Source: Kiloniellaceae bacterium (GTDB lineage Bacteria; Pseudomonadota; Alphaproteobacteria; Kiloniellales; J153). From it: a DNA stretch of 64,000 bases. Positions 1 to 11,455 of this stretch are shown piece by piece. Under the pieces are notes generated by a model, which saw only the letters and a list, made by a program, of their open reading frames with translations, was not told the origin of the DNA and ran no database searches. The position numbers were made by a program, and so were the translations under genes. How positions within the stretch are numbered: position 1 is the stretch's first letter; the number at the start of each line of letters is the position of its first letter. The DNA is taken from positions 79,000-142,999 of the forward strand of contig JAJFGN010000042.1 of assembly GCA_021776115.1 (NCBI GenBank). The letters run 5' to 3'.

Positions 1-1
1 G

Positions 2-1414
2 ATCCTCGAATACCTTGCGGTCCAGCAGCGCATGGGCAAGGTCAAGGGTCCGATTCTGTGTCTGGTCGGGCCACCCGGCGTAGGTAAAACCTCGCTCGGC
101 AAATCCATCGCGCGGGCGACCGGGCGCAATTTCGTGCGCATGAGCCTGGGTGGGGTCCGCGACGAGGCGGAGGTGCGCGGTCACCGGCGAACCTATATTG
201 GCTCCATGCCCGGCAAGGTCGTCCAGGGTATGAAGAAGGCCAAGACCTCGAACCCGCTATTTCTGCTCGACGAGATCGACAAGCTGGGCGCCGATTGGCG
301 CGGCGATCCGTCGTCGGCGCTGCTCGAGGTTCTCGACCCGGAGCAGAACAGCACCTTCAACGACCACTACCTGGAAGTCGACTACGATCTGTCGGATGTC
401 ATGTTCGTGACCACGGCGAATACCTTGCGGATGCCACAACCCTTGCTCGACCGCATGGAGGTCATCCGTATCCCCGGCTATACCGAGGATGAAAAAGTCC
501 AGATCGCGCGGCGCCACTTGATGAGCAAGCTGATGAAGCAGCATGGTCTGAAGGACGAGGAGTGGTCGATCTCCGAGCAGGCCTTGCGCGACTTGATTCA
601 ACTTTATACCCGCGAGGCCGGAGTGCGGAATCTTGAGCGCGAGATCGCGGGACTGATGCGCAAGGCGGTAAAGGAAATCGCGATCAAGAAATGCGAGAAG
701 GTGCTTGTTAATCGGCGCAACCTGAAAAACTATGCCGGGATCGAGCGCTTCCGGCGCAGCGAGACGGAGCTTGAGGATTTGATTGGCGTGGCCACCGGCC
801 TAGCCTGGACCGAGGTCGGCGGTGAGTTGCTCTCGATCGAGACCGTGACGGTCCCCGGCAAGGGCAAGGTCACCTCGACCGGCAAGCTCGGCGACGTTAT
901 GAAGGAGTCGATCCAGGCGGCGGAATCCTACGTCAAGAGCCGTGCTATCGAGTTCGGAATCAATTCGGCCGACTTTGAAAAGAAAGACATCCACGTTCAC
1001 GTGCCGGAAGGCGCGACGCCAAAGGACGGGCCTTCCGCCGGTATCGCAATGGTTACCGCCATCGTGTCCACTTTGACCGGCATACCGGTGCGCTGCGACG
1101 TCGCCATGACCGGCGAGGTAACCTTGCGTGGCCGTGTCTTACCGATTGGTGGCCTGAAAGAGAAGCTGCTTGCGGCGCTGCGCGCGGGGATCAAGACCGT
1201 CATCATTCCCAAAGAGAATGAAAAAGATCTGGCGGACATCCCCGACAACGTCAAGCGTGCGATGGAAATCGTACCCGTGAGCCTGGTTGAGGAGGTTCTG
1301 CACATCGCGCTCGTTTCGCCGCTCACACAAATGGATTGGAGCGACGGCAGCGAAGTTGAAGCGTCGCCGAAGGCGCCGGAAGGCCAAGGGCGCAGCGGAC
1401 TCCTGACGCATTGA
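2..1414 (+). CDS. lon: ATP-dependent protease Lon, 3' part
   Basis: Cytoplasmic AAA+ serine protease that unfolds and degrades damaged and regulatory proteins. The gene is cut by the window edge: the frame is open from base 2, giving 470 visible residues, and the N-terminal substrate-binding domain lies outside. Visible are Walker A (GPPGVGKT), Walker B (LFLLDEID), the sensor region and the C-terminal protease domain. The catalytic Ser sits in PKDGPSAG (codon 1034-1036) and the catalytic Lys in GGLKEK (codon 1157-1159), so the Ser-Lys dyad is intact. A terminator hairpin follows and then hupB, which is the usual lon-hupB order in Proteobacteria. Confidence 0.97.
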   Translation: MLEYLAVQQRMGKVKGPILCLVGPPGVGKTSLGKSIARATGRNFVRMSLGGVRDEAEVRGHRRTYIGSMPGKVVQGMKKAKTSNPLFLLDEIDKLGADWRGDPSSALLEVLDPEQNSTFNDHYLEVDYDLSDVMFVTTANTLRMPQPLLDRMEVIRIPGYTEDEKVQIARRHLMSKLMKQHGLKDEEWSISEQALRDLIQLYTREAGVRNLEREIAGLMRKAVKEIAIKKCEKVLVNRRNLKNYAGIERFRRSETELEDLIGVATGLAWTEVGGELLSIETVTVPGKGKVTSTGKLGDVMKESIQAAESYVKSRAIEFGINSADFEKKDIHVHVPEGATPKDGPSAGIAMVTAIVSTLTGIPVRCDVAMTGEVTLRGRVLPIGGLKEKLLAALRAGIKTVIIPKENEKDLADIPDNVKRAMEIVPVSLVEEVLHIALVSPLTQMDWSDGSEVEASPKAPEGQGRSGLLTH

Positions 1415-1420
1415 TTAATG

Positions 1421-1453
1421 GGCCGGGTAGACGGGGTGCCCGGCCGACTTTTC
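1421..1453 (+). terminator. Probable intrinsic terminator of lon
   Basis: A perfect 7-bp stem GGCCGGG (1421-1427) / CCCGGCC (1439-1445) with an 11-nt loop is followed by ACTTTTCC. It lies just after the lon stop codon and upstream of the hupB promoter. The T-run is short, so termination may be partial. Confidence 0.6.
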
Positions 1454-1496
1454 CACGGAAAGCGCACAAATCCTGCGATTATTGTTAGGTGATTCA

Positions 1497-1526
1497 TTGA
1501 CGGCGCTGGATCGCACGATCTAATAT
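1497..1526 (+). promoter_or_regulatory. Probable sigma70 promoter of hupB
   Basis: A -35 hexamer TTGACG (1497-1502) and a -10 hexamer TAATAT (1521-1526) are separated by 18 nt. It lies 90 nt upstream of the hupB start and after the lon terminator, which supports independent transcription of hupB. Confidence 0.6.
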
Positions 1527-1615
1527 CGCGGCTTCTTCGAGATTCGCTTATCTGTCTCAGTGCATCTGACCTCACTTCAGAGCACCTCACTTTATCCATG
1601 TCAGGGGGGTTCATC

Positions 1616-1891
1616 GTGAACAAGAATGAATTGATTGGTGTCGTCGCGGACAAGACCGGGTTGTCGAAAGCGGACAGCACCAATGCGGTCGATAGCGTTT
1701 TCGACGCAGTTTCGGATGCGCTGAAGGGCGGTGACGAGGTTCGCCTCGTTGGTTTCGGAACGTTTTCCGTGAGCCAGCGCCGCGCGTCGGAGGGGCGCAA
1801 TCCACGCACCGGCGAAAAGATTCAAATTCCGGCTTCGAAGCAGCCGAAGTTCAAGGCCGGCAAGGGCCTGAAGGACCTGGTCAACAAGTAA
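1616..1891 (+). CDS. hupB: DNA-binding protein HU
   Basis: Small histone-like nucleoid protein, active as a dimer that bends DNA. The product is 91 residues, the normal HU length, and shows the family features: N-terminal helices (MNKNELIGVVADKTGLSK), the GFGTF turn and the beta-arm segment GRNPRTGEKIQIPAS. The start is taken as GTG at 1616, because AGGGGGG at 1603-1609 is a strong ribosome-binding site 6 nt upstream and the HU N-terminus begins exactly there. An in-frame ATG at 1598 would put that site inside the gene and add six non-family residues. The gene has its own promoter and terminator. Confidence 0.96.
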   Translation: MNKNELIGVVADKTGLSKADSTNAVDSVFDAVSDALKGGDEVRLVGFGTFSVSQRRASEGRNPRTGEKIQIPASKQPKFKAGKGLKDLVNK

Positions 1892-1917
1892 GACCGTTCT
1901 TCCTCGCGCCTTTCTAT

Positions 1918-1956
1918 CCGGCCGCCCGCTGTCCGTGCGAGGCGGCCGGTTTTATT
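1918..1956 (+). terminator. Intrinsic terminator of hupB
   Basis: A perfect 9-bp GC stem CCGGCCGCC (1918-1926) / GGCGGCCGG (1941-1949) is followed directly by TTTTATT. It lies 26 nt after the hupB stop. Confidence 0.85.
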
Positions 1957-1984
1957 GTCGACGTTGTTAGCGCCGCTTAGGCAA

Positions 1985-2060
1985 GGGCGATTAGCTCAGT
2001 TGGTAGAGCGTCTCGTTTACACCGAGAAGGTCGGCGGTTCGACCCCGTCATCGCCCACCA
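1985..2060 (+). tRNA. tRNA-Val (anticodon UAC)
   Basis: A 76-nt cloverleaf. The acceptor strands GGGCGAT/ATCGCCC pair, the D-arm contains AGCTCAGTTGGTAGAGC, the anticodon loop TTTACAC carries TAC, the T-loop is GGTTCGACCC, and CCA is encoded at 2058-2060. Confidence 0.96.
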
Positions 2061-2110
2061 GGACACCGGATTTCAGGCTGGGGTAGGAGGCTTGGATTGG
2101 GCCGCGCAGC

Positions 2111-2139
2111 TTGACACTCCCTAGACCCTGGAGTACATG
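2111..2139 (+). promoter_or_regulatory. Candidate promoter of tRNA-Asp
   Basis: A perfect -35 TTGACA (2111-2116) and a weak -10 TACATG (2134-2139) are separated by 17 nt, about 47 nt upstream of the tRNA-Asp 5' end. The weak -10 keeps this tentative. Confidence 0.4.
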
Positions 2140-2185
2140 ACGGCGGCCCTAGATGACGGCTTCTTGGTACTTTTGGGGCGCTTTT

Positions 2186-2262
<77 letters not shown>

Positions 2263-2351
2263 TATTTCCAGCCACTCGTTGAAGGCTTAGCGATGGCCAT
2301 GAAGACCGCTGAAATGGCAGGGCGTTGGTCGGTCTCCGGGTGGTTTGGTGC

Positions 2352-2380
2352 TTTCCACAGTCTGAAGTTGTTCTTATATT
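2352..2380 (+). promoter_or_regulatory. Probable promoter of the nuo operon
   Basis: A -35 TTTCCA (2352-2357) and a -10 TATATT (2375-2380) with a 17-nt spacer lie about 70 nt upstream of nuoA, in the only sizeable gap before the operon. Confidence 0.5.
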
Positions 2381-2449
2381 TCGAGTCGGGCCGCGCCATC
2401 GCGCGACGGTCCCATCAGACTGCGTGAGCGGAGGGCGAGCGGGAAAGCG

Positions 2450-2815
2450 ATGGAGCAACTCCTAGCCGAATACCTGCCGATCTTGATTTTTCTGGCCATC
2501 GCCATTGCCATGTCCGTTATGATGGTGATGGCCTCCTACATGATCGCGCGGCAGCGGCCGGATTCTGAAAAGGCCTCGGCCTACGAGTGCGGTTTCGAGG
2601 CATTCGACGATGCGCGCAGCAAGTTCGACGTGCGCTTCTATTTGGTGGCCATTCTCTTCATCATCTTCGATCTGGAGGTCGCGTTCCTATTTCCCTGGGC
2701 CGCGACCCTGGGCGATATCGGATTGCTGGGGTTCTGGTCGATGGTCGTATTTTTGCTCATTTTGACCATCGGTTTCGTTTACGAGTGGAAAAAGGGAGCC
2801 CTGGAATGGGAGTAG
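2450..2815 (+). CDS. nuoA: NADH-quinone oxidoreductase subunit A
   Basis: Small membrane subunit of complex I, placed at the junction between the peripheral arm and the membrane arm. It is 121 residues with three hydrophobic segments (about 8-32, 63-85 and 90-111). The cytoplasmic loop includes [10 protein letters not shown], which holds the conserved Cys of the family, and [21 protein letters not shown]. First gene of the complete nuoA-N operon; its 3' end overlaps the nuoB start by 10 nt. Confidence 0.97.
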   Translation: MEQLLAEYLPILIFLAIAIAMSVMMVMASYMIARQRPDSEKASAYECGFEAFDDARSKFDVRFYLVAILFIIFDLEVAFLFPWAATLGDIGLLGFWSMVVFLLILTIGFVYEWKKGALEWE

Positions 2816-3336
2816 ACCAACCCGTGCCGCCGGGCCCCGTGCAGGATGCCATTCTGAGACGCGCGACCGAGGAAATGCAGGACAAGGGATTTGTCGTCGC
2901 GCAGATGGATAAGTTGGCGGCTTGGGCTCAGGCCGGTTCGCTATGGCCCATGACCTTCGGATTGGCCTGCTGCGCCATCGAAATGATGCACACTTATGTC
3001 TCGCGCTACGATCTCGATCGCTTTGGGATCGTGCCCCGTGGCAGCCCGCGCCAATCGGATGTGATGATCGTCGCCGGCACGCTGACCAACAAGATGGCGC
3101 CCGCGCTGCGCAAGGTCTACGACCAGATGGCGGAGCCGCGCTGGGTCATCTCCATGGGGTCTTGCGCCAACGGCGGTGGCTACTATCATTATTCGTATTC
3201 GGTCGTGCGCGGTTGCGACCGCATCGTGCCGGTCGATATCTATGTACCCGGGTGCCCGCCGACGGCCGAAGCGTTGCTCTACGGGATCCTGCAATTGCAG
3301 AAGAAGATAAAACGCGAAGGCGGCATCGCGCGCTGA
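2806..3336 (+). CDS. nuoB: NADH-quinone oxidoreductase subunit B
   Basis: Peripheral-arm subunit that carries iron-sulfur cluster N2, the last electron carrier before quinone. It is 176 residues. Likely N2 ligands are the tandem Cys55-Cys56 (LACCAIEMM), Cys120 (GSCANGGG) and Cys150 (PGCPP), all present. The start is the ATG at 2806 inside the end of nuoA; longer readings upstream give non-family sequence. The short gap to nuoC fits operon expression. Confidence 0.97.
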   Translation: MGVDQPVPPGPVQDAILRRATEEMQDKGFVVAQMDKLAAWAQAGSLWPMTFGLACCAIEMMHTYVSRYDLDRFGIVPRGSPRQSDVMIVAGTLTNKMAPALRKVYDQMAEPRWVISMGSCANGGGYYHYSYSVVRGCDRIVPVDIYVPGCPPTAEALLYGILQLQKKIKREGGIAR

Positions 3337-3373
3337 TGGCGGGGTATCGTCGCATGGGATTGGGCGGTCTGGC

Positions 3374-4009
3374 ATGAGCGAAGCCCTGAGGGACCTGGGC
3401 GAGTACGTCGGCCTCGCGTTGGCGGAGGCTCTGATCGATGCCGATACCCGGTACGGGGAACTGATGCTGCGGGTACGGCGCGAGAGCATCGTGAAAGTCC
3501 TGACCTACCTTCGCGACGATCAGAATTGCCAGTTCAAGCAACTAATGGACGTAACCGCGGTCGATTATCCGGAGCGCGAGGAGCGCTTCGACGTGGTCTA
3601 CAATCTGCTGTCGCTCAAGCAGAACCAGCGTATTCGGGTCAAGGTTTCAACCGATGAGGCGACGCCGGTGGCGAGCGCCGCGTCGGTATTTAACTCGGCG
3701 ATCTGGTTTGAGCGCGAAGTGTGGGACATGTACGGCGTGCTGTTCACCGACCATCCGGACCTGCGCCGTATCTTGACCGACTACGGATTTGACGGGCATC
3801 CCTTACGGAAGGACTTCCCGCTAACCGGTTATGTCGAGGTGCGCTACGACGAGGATCAAAAGCGCGTTGTCTATGAGCCGGTCAACTTGGCTCAGGAATT
3901 CCGCCAGTTCGATTTTGTCAGCCCCTGGGAAGGTATGCTGCATTTGCCGGGCGACGAAAAGGCGGAGGATGCGGCGGCGGACGGCGAAGGCGAGGGGGCG
4001 AAATCTTAG
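3374..4009 (+). CDS. nuoC: NADH-quinone oxidoreductase subunit C
   Basis: The 30-kDa peripheral subunit of complex I (211 residues), which packs against NuoD near the quinone site. The family signature region is present as [11 protein letters not shown]...[26 protein letters not shown]. The C-terminal tail is Asp/Glu/Gly-rich. Its TAG stop (4007-4009) abuts the nuoD ATG with no gap, so nuoC and nuoD are separate genes but translationally coupled, unlike the nuoCD fusion of E. coli. Confidence 0.97.
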   Translation: MSEALRDLGEYVGLALAEALIDADTRYGELMLRVRRESIVKVLTYLRDDQNCQFKQLMDVTAVDYPEREERFDVVYNLLSLKQNQRIRVKVSTDEATPVASAASVFNSAIWFEREVWDMYGVLFTDHPDLRRILTDYGFDGHPLRKDFPLTGYVEVRYDEDQKRVVYEPVNLAQEFRQFDFVSPWEGMLHLPGDEKAEDAAADGEGEGAKS

Positions 4010-5188
4010 ATGGCCGAGATGGAGATCAAGCCGCTCAGGCTCAATTTCGGGCCGCAGCATCCCGCCGCGCACGGGGTGTTGCGCTGTGTGCTGGACATGG
4101 ACGGGGAGATCATAGAGCGGGCCGATCCACACATCGGCTTGCTGCATCGCGGCACCGAAAAGCTTATCGAATATAAGACCTATTTGCAGGCGGTACCGTA
4201 TTTCGACCGTCTGGATTATGTCGCGCCGATAAACCAGGAACATGCCTTTGCACTGGCGGTGGAGAAACTCCTGGGCATCGAGGTGCCGCCACGGGCCCAA
4301 TACATCCGCGTATTGTTTAGCGAGATCGGGCGAATCCTGAACCACATCTTGAACATCACGACCTTCGCCATCGATGTCGGCGCGATGACGCCGATCCTGT
4401 GGGGATTCGAAGAGCGTGAAAAGTTGATGGAATTCTACGAGCGCGCATCCGGCGCCAGACTCCACACGGCTTATTTTCGTCCTGGCGGCGTGCACCAGGA
4501 TCTACCGGCCGGCTTGCTCGACGATATCGGCCGGTTCTGCGAGACGTTTCCCCAGCACATCGAAGACTTCGAAGGCTTGCTGACAAACAACCGGATATTC
4601 CGTCAGCGCACCGTGGATATCGGTGTGGTCAGCCGACAAGACGCGATGGACTGGGGGTTCAGCGGCCCCATGGTGCGCGGTTCAGGCGTTCCCTGGGACC
4701 TGCGCAAGTCGCAGCCTTATGAGTGTTACGAAGATCTGGATTTCGATATTCCGGTTGGCAAGAAAGGCGATTGCTTCGACCGCTATCTGTGTCGGGTCGA
4801 AGAGATGCGTCAGAGTCTCGGTATCATGCGGCAGTGTATCGAGAAGATGCCCGACGGCCCGGTTGCTGTTGAGAACAACAAGGTAACCCCGCCCAAACGC
4901 GGCGCCATGAAGCAGTCGATGGAAGCCTTGATTCACCACTTCAAGCTCTATACCGAGGGCTATCATGTACCGCCTGGCGAGACCTACTCGGTCGTCGAGG
5001 CGCCCAAGGGTGAATTCGGCGTGTTCTTGGTTTCGGACGGCAGCAACCGGCCCTATCGTTGCAAGATCCGTGCGCCTGGGTTCGCGCACTTGGCGGCGAT
5101 GAATCATTTGTGCAAGGGCCACATGTTGGCCGACAGCGTCGCCATTTTGGGCTCAATGGACGTGGTGTTTGGCGAGATCGATCGATGA
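4010..5188 (+). CDS. nuoD: NADH-quinone oxidoreductase subunit D
   Basis: The 49-kDa subunit (392 residues), derived from the large subunit of NiFe hydrogenase, which forms most of the quinone-binding cavity together with NuoB. Seen are the N-terminal [14 protein letters not shown] motif with the conserved His residues, [12 protein letters not shown], and the C-terminal [12 protein letters not shown] and DVVFGEIDR. The length is typical. The last bases overlap the nuoE start as ATGA. Confidence 0.98.
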   Translation: MAEMEIKPLRLNFGPQHPAAHGVLRCVLDMDGEIIERADPHIGLLHRGTEKLIEYKTYLQAVPYFDRLDYVAPINQEHAFALAVEKLLGIEVPPRAQYIRVLFSEIGRILNHILNITTFAIDVGAMTPILWGFEEREKLMEFYERASGARLHTAYFRPGGVHQDLPAGLLDDIGRFCETFPQHIEDFEGLLTNNRIFRQRTVDIGVVSRQDAMDWGFSGPMVRGSGVPWDLRKSQPYECYEDLDFDIPVGKKGDCFDRYLCRVEEMRQSLGIMRQCIEKMPDGPVAVENNKVTPPKRGAMKQSMEALIHHFKLYTEGYHVPPGETYSVVEAPKGEFGVFLVSDGSNRPYRCKIRAPGFAHLAAMNHLCKGHMLADSVAILGSMDVVFGEIDR

Positions 5189-5838
5189 AGATTACGAGCT
5201 ACCGGCGCGATCAAGCTTCTGAGTTTTCGTTCACGCCTGAAAATCTGAAGAAGGCCAAGGCTTACATGGCGCGCTACCCGGAGGGCCGCCAAGCCAGCGC
5301 CGTTATCGCGCTTTTGTACATTGCCCAGGCCCAAAACGGGGGCTGGGTCTCGCCAGCAGCGATCGAACATGTCGCCGAAGTGCTCGACATGGCGCCAATC
5401 CGGGTCCATGAGGTCTCGACCTTCTACACCATGTTCAACCTCAAGCCGGTCGGCAAGCACCTGATTCAGGTTTGCCGGACCACGCCATGTTGGCTGCGCG
5501 GCGCGGCGGACCTGACCCGCACGTGCCAGAGTAAGTTGGGCGTTGGGCTAAAAGAGACGAGCGCCGATGGCCTGTTCACGGTGATGGAGGTGGAGTGCCT
5601 GGGCGCTTGTGCCAACGCGCCCATGGTGCAGATCAATGACGACTATTACGAGGATCTGACGCCCGCGCGCTTGAGCGAGATCATTGACGACCTGCGCGCC
5701 GGCAAGGAAGTTCCGGTTGGACCTCAGAGCGGACGCCTATGCTCGGCGCCCGAGGGCGGGCCGGCGACCCTTAAGGATCTTCCGGCGCCCGCCAAGAAGG
5801 GCGCTGAGAAAGACGCGGGCACGGAGAAGGGCGCTTGA
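5185..5838 (+). CDS. nuoE: NADH-quinone oxidoreductase subunit E
   Basis: The 24-kDa flavoprotein-arm subunit with [2Fe-2S] cluster N1a, a thioredoxin-like protein that pairs with NuoF. It is 217 residues. Cluster ligands are Cys97, Cys102, Cys138 and Cys142 (VCRTTPC and ECLGAC). The start is the ATG at 5185, which overlaps the nuoD stop; an in-frame upstream start would run inside nuoD. The C-terminal ~35 residues are a low-complexity Ala/Pro/Lys/Glu tail, which is common in alphaproteobacteria. Confidence 0.97.
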   Translation: MKITSYRRDQASEFSFTPENLKKAKAYMARYPEGRQASAVIALLYIAQAQNGGWVSPAAIEHVAEVLDMAPIRVHEVSTFYTMFNLKPVGKHLIQVCRTTPCWLRGAADLTRTCQSKLGVGLKETSADGLFTVMEVECLGACANAPMVQINDDYYEDLTPARLSEIIDDLRAGKEVPVGPQSGRLCSAPEGGPATLKDLPAPAKKGAEKDAGTEKGA

Positions 5839-7127
5839 TGCTGCAGGACAAGGACCGCGTCTTCACCAACCTCTACGGTCTCCACGATTGGGGCTTGAAG
5901 GGTGCGCAACAGCGTGGCGTGTGGGACGGGACCAAAAAACTGCTGGAGCTGGGCCGAGATAGCATCGTCCAGCAAATCAAGGATTCACAGTTGCGCGGGC
6001 GTGGCGGCGCGGGGTTTCCAGCCGGCCTCAAGTGGTCGTTCATGCCCAAGGAAAGCGATGGCCGGCCGCACTACCTGGTGGTCAACGCCGACGAGTCCGA
6101 ACCGGGAAGCTGCAAGGATCGGGAGATCCTGCGTAACGACCCTCATCGCCTGCTCGAGGGCTGCCTTGTGGCTGGTTTCGCGATGGGGGCGAAGGCTTGT
6201 TACATCTATATCCGGGGCGAGTACGTGCTTGAGTCGCAGCGCCTGGAATCGGCCATCGCCGAGGCCTATGAGGCTGGACTGATCGGCAAGAACGCCTGCG
6301 GTTCCGGCTGGCCGTACGATATCTACGTTCATCGCGGCGCTGGGGCCTATATCTGCGGCGAGGAGACGGCCCTGCTGGAAAGCATGGAGGGCAAGAAAGG
6401 CCAACCGCGCCTGAAGCCCCCGTTCCCGGCCGCCATGGGCCTCTATGGCTGCCCGACCACGGTGACCAATGTCGAAACCGTCGCCGTGTCGCCGGAGATC
6501 CTGCGCCGGAGTGCCGACTGGTGGGCCGGCCTGGGCCGCCCTAACAACACCGGGACCAAAATTTTCAGCATCTCCGGCCACGTCAACACGCCGTGCAATG
6601 TCGAAGAGGAGATGGGTATCCCCCTAAAGGAGCTCATCGACACGCATGCGGGTGGGGTGCGCGGTGGATGGGACAACTTGCTTGCGGTTATTCCAGGCGG
6701 CTCTTCGGTACCCTGTCTTCCGAGAACGATTTGCGATTCCGTGTTGATGGATTTCGACTCGCTGCGCGATGTGAAGTCGGGCCTCGGCACCGCCGCGGTC
6801 ATCGTCATGGACAAGTCTACCGATATTGTGGCGGCGATCGCCAATCTCTCTCACTTCTACATGCATGAAAGTTGCGGACAGTGTACGCCGTGCCGGGAAG
6901 GCACGGGGTGGATGTGGCGGGTGATGACGCGGCTGGTGCGCGGCGACGCCCATGTCGAAGAGATCGACACCCTCCTGGAGGTGACTTACGAGGTTGAGGG
7001 CCATACGATCTGTGCGCTTGGCGACGCGGCGGCATGGCCAATTCAGGGCTTGATCCGGCATTTCCGACCGGAGCTTGAAAAACGGATACTTGACGCGAAG
7101 AAAAGCGACCAAGTGGCTGCGGAATAA
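5838..7127 (+). CDS. nuoF: NADH-quinone oxidoreductase subunit F
   Basis: The 51-kDa subunit (429 residues) that binds NADH and FMN and starts electron transfer into complex I. The Gly-rich nucleotide/FMN motif GRGGAGFP is at 54-61, NADESEPG follows near 83, and the N3 [4Fe-4S] ligands are Cys346, Cys349, Cys352 (ESCGQCTPC) and Cys392. The ATG at 5838 overlaps the nuoE TGA; a TTG one codon upstream is less likely. Confidence 0.98.
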   Translation: MLQDKDRVFTNLYGLHDWGLKGAQQRGVWDGTKKLLELGRDSIVQQIKDSQLRGRGGAGFPAGLKWSFMPKESDGRPHYLVVNADESEPGSCKDREILRNDPHRLLEGCLVAGFAMGAKACYIYIRGEYVLESQRLESAIAEAYEAGLIGKNACGSGWPYDIYVHRGAGAYICGEETALLESMEGKKGQPRLKPPFPAAMGLYGCPTTVTNVETVAVSPEILRRSADWWAGLGRPNNTGTKIFSISGHVNTPCNVEEEMGIPLKELIDTHAGGVRGGWDNLLAVIPGGSSVPCLPRTICDSVLMDFDSLRDVKSGLGTAAVIVMDKSTDIVAAIANLSHFYMHESCGQCTPCREGTGWMWRVMTRLVRGDAHVEEIDTLLEVTYEVEGHTICALGDAAAWPIQGLIRHFRPELEKRILDAKKSDQVAAE

Positions 7128-7138
7128 GGGAACCGGCG

Positions 7139-9205
7139 ATGCCTAAACTCACCATCGACGGTCGCGAGATCGAGGTTGCGGACGGCTTGACCGTCTTGCA
7201 AGCCTGCGAGTTGGCCGGCGTCGAGATTCCGCGCTTTTGCTATCACGAGCGCTTGTCGGTGGCCGGCAATTGCCGCATGTGCCTGGTCGAGATGGAACGC
7301 TCGCCCAAGCCGGTTGCGTCCTGCGCCATGCCAGCGGGCGAAGGCATGGTGATTCGCACCGACACGCCGCTGGTCGAAAAGGCCCGTAAGGGCGTGATGG
7401 AGTTTCTGCTGATTAACCACCCGCTGGATTGCCCGATCTGCGATCAGGGTGGGGAATGCGATCTACAGGACCAAGCCATGGCCTATGGCTTCGACCGCAG
7501 CCGCTTTGACGAGAACAAGCGCGCGGTGAAGGAAAAATACATGGGCCCGCTGATCAAGACGATCATGACCCGCTGTATTCACTGCACGCGGTGCGTGCGC
7601 TTCGCGACCGAGGTCGCGGGCGTCGAGGAGATCGGCGCGCTCGGCCGGGGCGAGCACTTAGAAATCAGCACCCTCGAGAATGCGATCAATTCGGAGCTAT
7701 CGGGCAACTTGGTCGACGTCTGCCCGGTCGGCGCTTTGACCTCGCGGCCCTATGCCTTCACGGCCCGGTCTTGGGAACTGCGCAAAACGTATTCGGTGGA
7801 TACGCTGGACGCGGTTGGTTCGAACATCCGGATCGATACGCGCGGCCGTGAGGTGATGCGCGTCCTGCCGCGCCTGCACGAGGACGTCAATGAAGATTGG
7901 TTGGCGGATAAATCCCGCTATGCCTGCGACGGCTTGCATAGCCAGCGCCTGGACCGGCCTTATGTCCGCAAGAACGGGAAGCTGCGCGAGGCGTCCTGGG
8001 AGGAGGCCTTCGGCGCCATTCGCGACCGCTTGACCGGATTGGCCGGCGACAAGATTGCGGCCTTAGCCGGCGATCAGTGCGATGCCGAATCCATGTTGGC
8101 GCTCAAGGACTTGATGGCGAGTCTTAAGTCGACAAACCTGGATTGCCGGCAGGACGGAGCAAAGCTCGACGCGCGCTCGCGGGCGGGTTACCTGTTCAAC
8201 ACCGGTATTGCCGGGATCGAGCAGGCCGACGCGATCCTGCTGGTCGCGGCCAACCCGCGCTGGGAGGCCCCCTTACTCAATGCGCGAATTCGTAAGCGCT
8301 TCCTGGGGGGCGGTTTGACCGTCGGCTCAATCGGCGTGCCCAACGATTTGAGCTATCCGGTCTACGATTTGGGCTCGGGCCCGGACGTGCTGGCTGAATT
8401 GGCGGCGGGGAGGGGTGATTTCGCGAAGGCTCTAAGCGCCGCCGAGCGGCCGATGGTCGTGCTGGGCATGGCAGGCCTGGCACGCCCGGACGGGGGCGCG
8501 GTTTTGGACTTGGCGCGCCAGGTGGCCGAAACCTTCAAGATGGTGCGCGAGGGCTGGAACGGTTTCAACGTGTTACACACGGCGGCGGCGCGCGTCGCCG
8601 GACTTGACCTGGGCTTCGTGCCCGGATCGGGCGGGCGCGATACAGACGGTATCCTGAAGGGCGCCGCCGACGGCGAGATCGAGGCCCTGTACCTTCTGGG
8701 CGCCGACGAAATCGACATGAGCCGCTTGGGCGAAATGGCCTTTGTGATCTACCAGGGTCACCACGGCGATGCTGGGGCGCACCGCGCGGACGTCATCTTG
8801 CCCGGCGCCGCTTATACCGAGAAGAACGGCACTTACACCAACACCGAAGGGCGGGTACAACTGGGCCGCCTGGCCACGTTTCCACCCGGCGAGGCGCGGG
8901 AGGATTGGACCATCCTGCGGGCGCTGTCGGAAGTTGTCGGGACGCGGCTGCCCTACGACAGCTTGGGCGCCTTGCGCCAACGTTTGATTGCGGTCAATCC
9001 GGTCTTCGCGGCGCTCGATACAATCGAGCCGGCACCCTGGGGCGACTTCGGCGCGGCCGGGATGCTCGACAGCGCGCCCTTCGGCGCCGCAATCGATAAC
9101 TACTACATGACCGATCCGATTAGCCGGGCTTCGGAAACCATGGCCAAATGCAGCGCGGAACTCGGCCTTGGCCCGCTAACAAGGGCGACCGGCACCGATG
9201 GCTGA
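7139..9205 (+). CDS. nuoG: NADH-quinone oxidoreductase subunit G
   Basis: The 75-kDa iron-sulfur subunit (688 residues) that passes electrons from NuoF to NuoI. The N-terminal ferredoxin domain has N1b ligands Cys34, Cys45, Cys48 and Cys62; N5 is His94, Cys98, Cys101 and Cys107; N4 is Cys146, Cys149, Cys152 and Cys195. The molybdopterin-oxidoreductase-like domain that follows is non-catalytic in this family. I see no additional CxxCxxxC set for cluster N7, which fits the mitochondrial-type subunit. Overlaps nuoH by 8 nt. Confidence 0.98.
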   Translation: MPKLTIDGREIEVADGLTVLQACELAGVEIPRFCYHERLSVAGNCRMCLVEMERSPKPVASCAMPAGEGMVIRTDTPLVEKARKGVMEFLLINHPLDCPICDQGGECDLQDQAMAYGFDRSRFDENKRAVKEKYMGPLIKTIMTRCIHCTRCVRFATEVAGVEEIGALGRGEHLEISTLENAINSELSGNLVDVCPVGALTSRPYAFTARSWELRKTYSVDTLDAVGSNIRIDTRGREVMRVLPRLHEDVNEDWLADKSRYACDGLHSQRLDRPYVRKNGKLREASWEEAFGAIRDRLTGLAGDKIAALAGDQCDAESMLALKDLMASLKSTNLDCRQDGAKLDARSRAGYLFNTGIAGIEQADAILLVAANPRWEAPLLNARIRKRFLGGGLTVGSIGVPNDLSYPVYDLGSGPDVLAELAAGRGDFAKALSAAERPMVVLGMAGLARPDGGAVLDLARQVAETFKMVREGWNGFNVLHTAAARVAGLDLGFVPGSGGRDTDGILKGAADGEIEALYLLGADEIDMSRLGEMAFVIYQGHHGDAGAHRADVILPGAAYTEKNGTYTNTEGRVQLGRLATFPPGEAREDWTILRALSEVVGTRLPYDSLGALRQRLIAVNPVFAALDTIEPAPWGDFGAAGMLDSAPFGAAIDNYYMTDPISRASETMAKCSAELGLGPLTRATGTDG

Positions 9206-10241
9206 GCCCTGGGTCCTTGAGCTTTGGGAAGGCTACGCCCTGCCGGGCGTCATCATCGTCGCGCAGATTCTGGCGATCACGGCCCCGCTGCTGTTTTTCG
9301 TCGCTTATTTGACTTATGCAGAGCGCAAGGTCATCGCCGCCATGCACCTGCGCAAAGGGCCCAACGTGGTCGGCCCCTTCGGTTTGCTGCAACCCATCGC
9401 CGACGCGGTCAAGCTGTTGTTCAAGGAGACCATCGTTCCGGCTGGGGCGAGCCCCGTGATCTTCCTGATGGCGCCGATGCTGACCTTCATCCTGGCCCTG
9501 ATCGGCTGGGCTGTGATTCCATTTGGCGCCGGGCTGGTATTGGCCGACATCAACGTCGGCATCCTCTATCTCTTTGCTATTTCATCGCTTGGCGTCTACG
9601 GCGTCATCATGGCGGGCTGGGCTTCCAACTCGAAGTACCCGTTCCTGGGCGCCTTGCGCTCGGCGGCGCAAATGGTGTCCTACGAAGTCTCCATGGGCTT
9701 CGTTATCATCACCGTGCTGCTGTGCGTCGGCTCGTTGAACCTCAGCGACATCGTACTCGCGCAGCAAGGCGATTACGGCATGTTCGGTTGGTTCTGGTTG
9801 CCCCTGCTGCCGATGTTCATCGTTTTCTTCATCTCGACCCTGGCGGAAACCAACCGCACGCCCTTCGATCTGCCCGAGGGCGAATCTGAATTGGTGGCCG
9901 GGTTCTTCTTGGAGTACTCGTCTTTTCCCTTCGCCCTCTTTTTTCTGGGCGAGTACGCCAACATGATTCTGATGAGCGCGATGACGACCATCCTGTTCCT
10001 CGGCGGATGGCTGCCGATCGTAGACATCGCGCCCTTCAATTGGATCCCGGGTCCGATCTGGTTCGCCGGCAAGATCGCCGTTGTCCTGTTTGTCTTCCTG
10101 TGGGTGCGCGCGACTTTCCCGCGTTACCGCTACGATCAACTTATGCGCCTGGGCTGGAAGGTCTTCCTGCCGCTGTCGCTGTTCTGGGTGGTCGCGACCG
10201 CTGGGTTCTTGATCGCTTTCGACCTGGTGCCGAATACATGA
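9198..10241 (+). CDS. nuoH: NADH-quinone oxidoreductase subunit H
   Basis: Membrane subunit (347 residues, about eight transmembrane helices) that forms the quinone chamber and the first part of the proton path. Conserved stretches include [33 protein letters not shown], the loop [20 protein letters not shown] with its acidic residues, and [17 protein letters not shown] near the C-terminus. Translation probably couples to nuoG through the 8-nt overlap. Confidence 0.98.
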   Translation: MAEPWVLELWEGYALPGVIIVAQILAITAPLLFFVAYLTYAERKVIAAMHLRKGPNVVGPFGLLQPIADAVKLLFKETIVPAGASPVIFLMAPMLTFILALIGWAVIPFGAGLVLADINVGILYLFAISSLGVYGVIMAGWASNSKYPFLGALRSAAQMVSYEVSMGFVIITVLLCVGSLNLSDIVLAQQGDYGMFGWFWLPLLPMFIVFFISTLAETNRTPFDLPEGESELVAGFFLEYSSFPFALFFLGEYANMILMSAMTTILFLGGWLPIVDIAPFNWIPGPIWFAGKIAVVLFVFLWVRATFPRYRYDQLMRLGWKVFLPLSLFWVVATAGFLIAFDLVPNT

Positions 10242-10291
10242 GCGGATCATTGGAACATAGGGCGCTGCCCGAGGGAACGAGGTAGGCGACC

Positions 10292-10780
10292 ATGGCATTG
10301 TTGGAACGGGGCGCATACGGTTTCTGGCTTGGTGAGCTGGTGGGGGGCATGGCTCTAACGCTGCGCTACTTCTTCAAGCGCAAGGTCACGCTGAACTACC
10401 CTTACGAGAAAGGGCCGCTTAGCCCGCGCTTTCGCGGCGAACACGCCTTGCGCCGTTATCCCAACGGTGAGGAGCGGTGTATTGCCTGCAAACTGTGCGA
10501 GGCGGTCTGCCCGGCCCAGGCGATTACCATCGAGGCGGAACCGCGCGGCGACGGCAGCCGCCGGACGACTCGCTACGACATCGATATGACGAAGTGCATC
10601 TACTGCGGCTTTTGCCAAGAGGCGTGTCCGGTCGACGCCATTGTCGAGGGACCGAATTTCGAGTTTGCCACGGAGACGCGCGAGGAAATGTATTACAACA
10701 AGGAAAAGCTGCTCGATAACGGCGACCGCTGGGAAGCCGAAATCGCGCAGAACCTGGAACTGGATGCGCCCTACCGTTAG
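10292..10780 (+). CDS. nuoI: NADH-quinone oxidoreductase subunit I
   Basis: Ferredoxin-like subunit (162 residues) with two [4Fe-4S] clusters, N6a and N6b, linking NuoG to NuoB. The two CxxCxxCxxxCP motifs are complete: Cys63/66/69/73 and Cys102/105/108/112. The N-terminal amphipathic segment (about 1-30) anchors it to the membrane arm. Confidence 0.98.
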   Translation: MALLERGAYGFWLGELVGGMALTLRYFFKRKVTLNYPYEKGPLSPRFRGEHALRRYPNGEERCIACKLCEAVCPAQAITIEAEPRGDGSRRTTRYDIDMTKCIYCGFCQEACPVDAIVEGPNFEFATETREEMYYNKEKLLDNGDRWEAEIAQNLELDAPYR

Positions 10781-10838
10781 CGCGGGGGCGGCAGACGAAT
10801 CCGCGGCCGAATAATCGGATCGCGGCGAGGGGCAGGGG

Positions 10839-11453
10839 ATGATTGTACAGGGGTTAGTTTTTTACCTATTCGCGGCGATTACCGTGGCCTCGGCGGTCAT
10901 GGTGATTTCCGCGCGTAATCCGGTGCATTCGGTTCTGTTCCTGATTCTGGCGTTCTGCAACGCGGCCGGCCTGTTCGTGCTGATGGGCGCGGAATTCCTG
11001 GCCATGATTTTGGTCGTGGTCTACGTCGGTGCGGTCGCGGTTCTGTTTCTTTTCGTGGTCATGATGCTGGATGTTGACCTGGTCGAAATGCGCCAGGGGT
11101 TTCTACAATACCTACCGATCGGCGGTCTCATCGGCCTCATACTGTTGGTTGAACTGATCATGGTGTTCGGCGCCTGGATAACCTCACCGGAGGCCGGTGC
11201 GGTGGCCAGCGTGCCCATATTGCCACCCGATCAGGTCAGCAATGTCGAGGCGCTGGGTCGGGTGCTCTATACTAAATACATCTATCTCTTCCAGGCTTCC
11301 GGCTTGATCCTGCTGGTGGCGATGGTTGGCGCTATCGTGCTTACTCTGCGCCGGCGCGAAGGGGTGCATCGGCAATCGATTTCAGCACAGGTTTCACTTA
11401 AGCGTGAGGACGCGATCGAGATCAAAAAAGTACCCAGCCGGAGCGGGGTATAG
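10839..11453 (+). CDS. nuoJ: NADH-quinone oxidoreductase subunit J
   Basis: Membrane subunit of the proton-translocating arm (204 residues). Five hydrophobic helices are visible, including the segment [20 protein letters not shown] that matches the conserved third helix. The C-terminal ~35 residues are charged. It is separated from nuoK by 2 nt. Confidence 0.96.
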   Translation: MIVQGLVFYLFAAITVASAVMVISARNPVHSVLFLILAFCNAAGLFVLMGAEFLAMILVVVYVGAVAVLFLFVVMMLDVDLVEMRQGFLQYLPIGGLIGLILLVELIMVFGAWITSPEAGAVASVPILPPDQVSNVEALGRVLYTKYIYLFQASGLILLVAMVGAIVLTLRRREGVHRQSISAQVSLKREDAIEIKKVPSRSGV

Positions 11454-11455
11454 GT

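Noticed and set aside
1598-1615. ATG 18 nt upstream as the hupB start
   Set aside because: It would bury the strong AGGGGGG ribosome-binding site inside the gene and add six residues not found in HU proteins.
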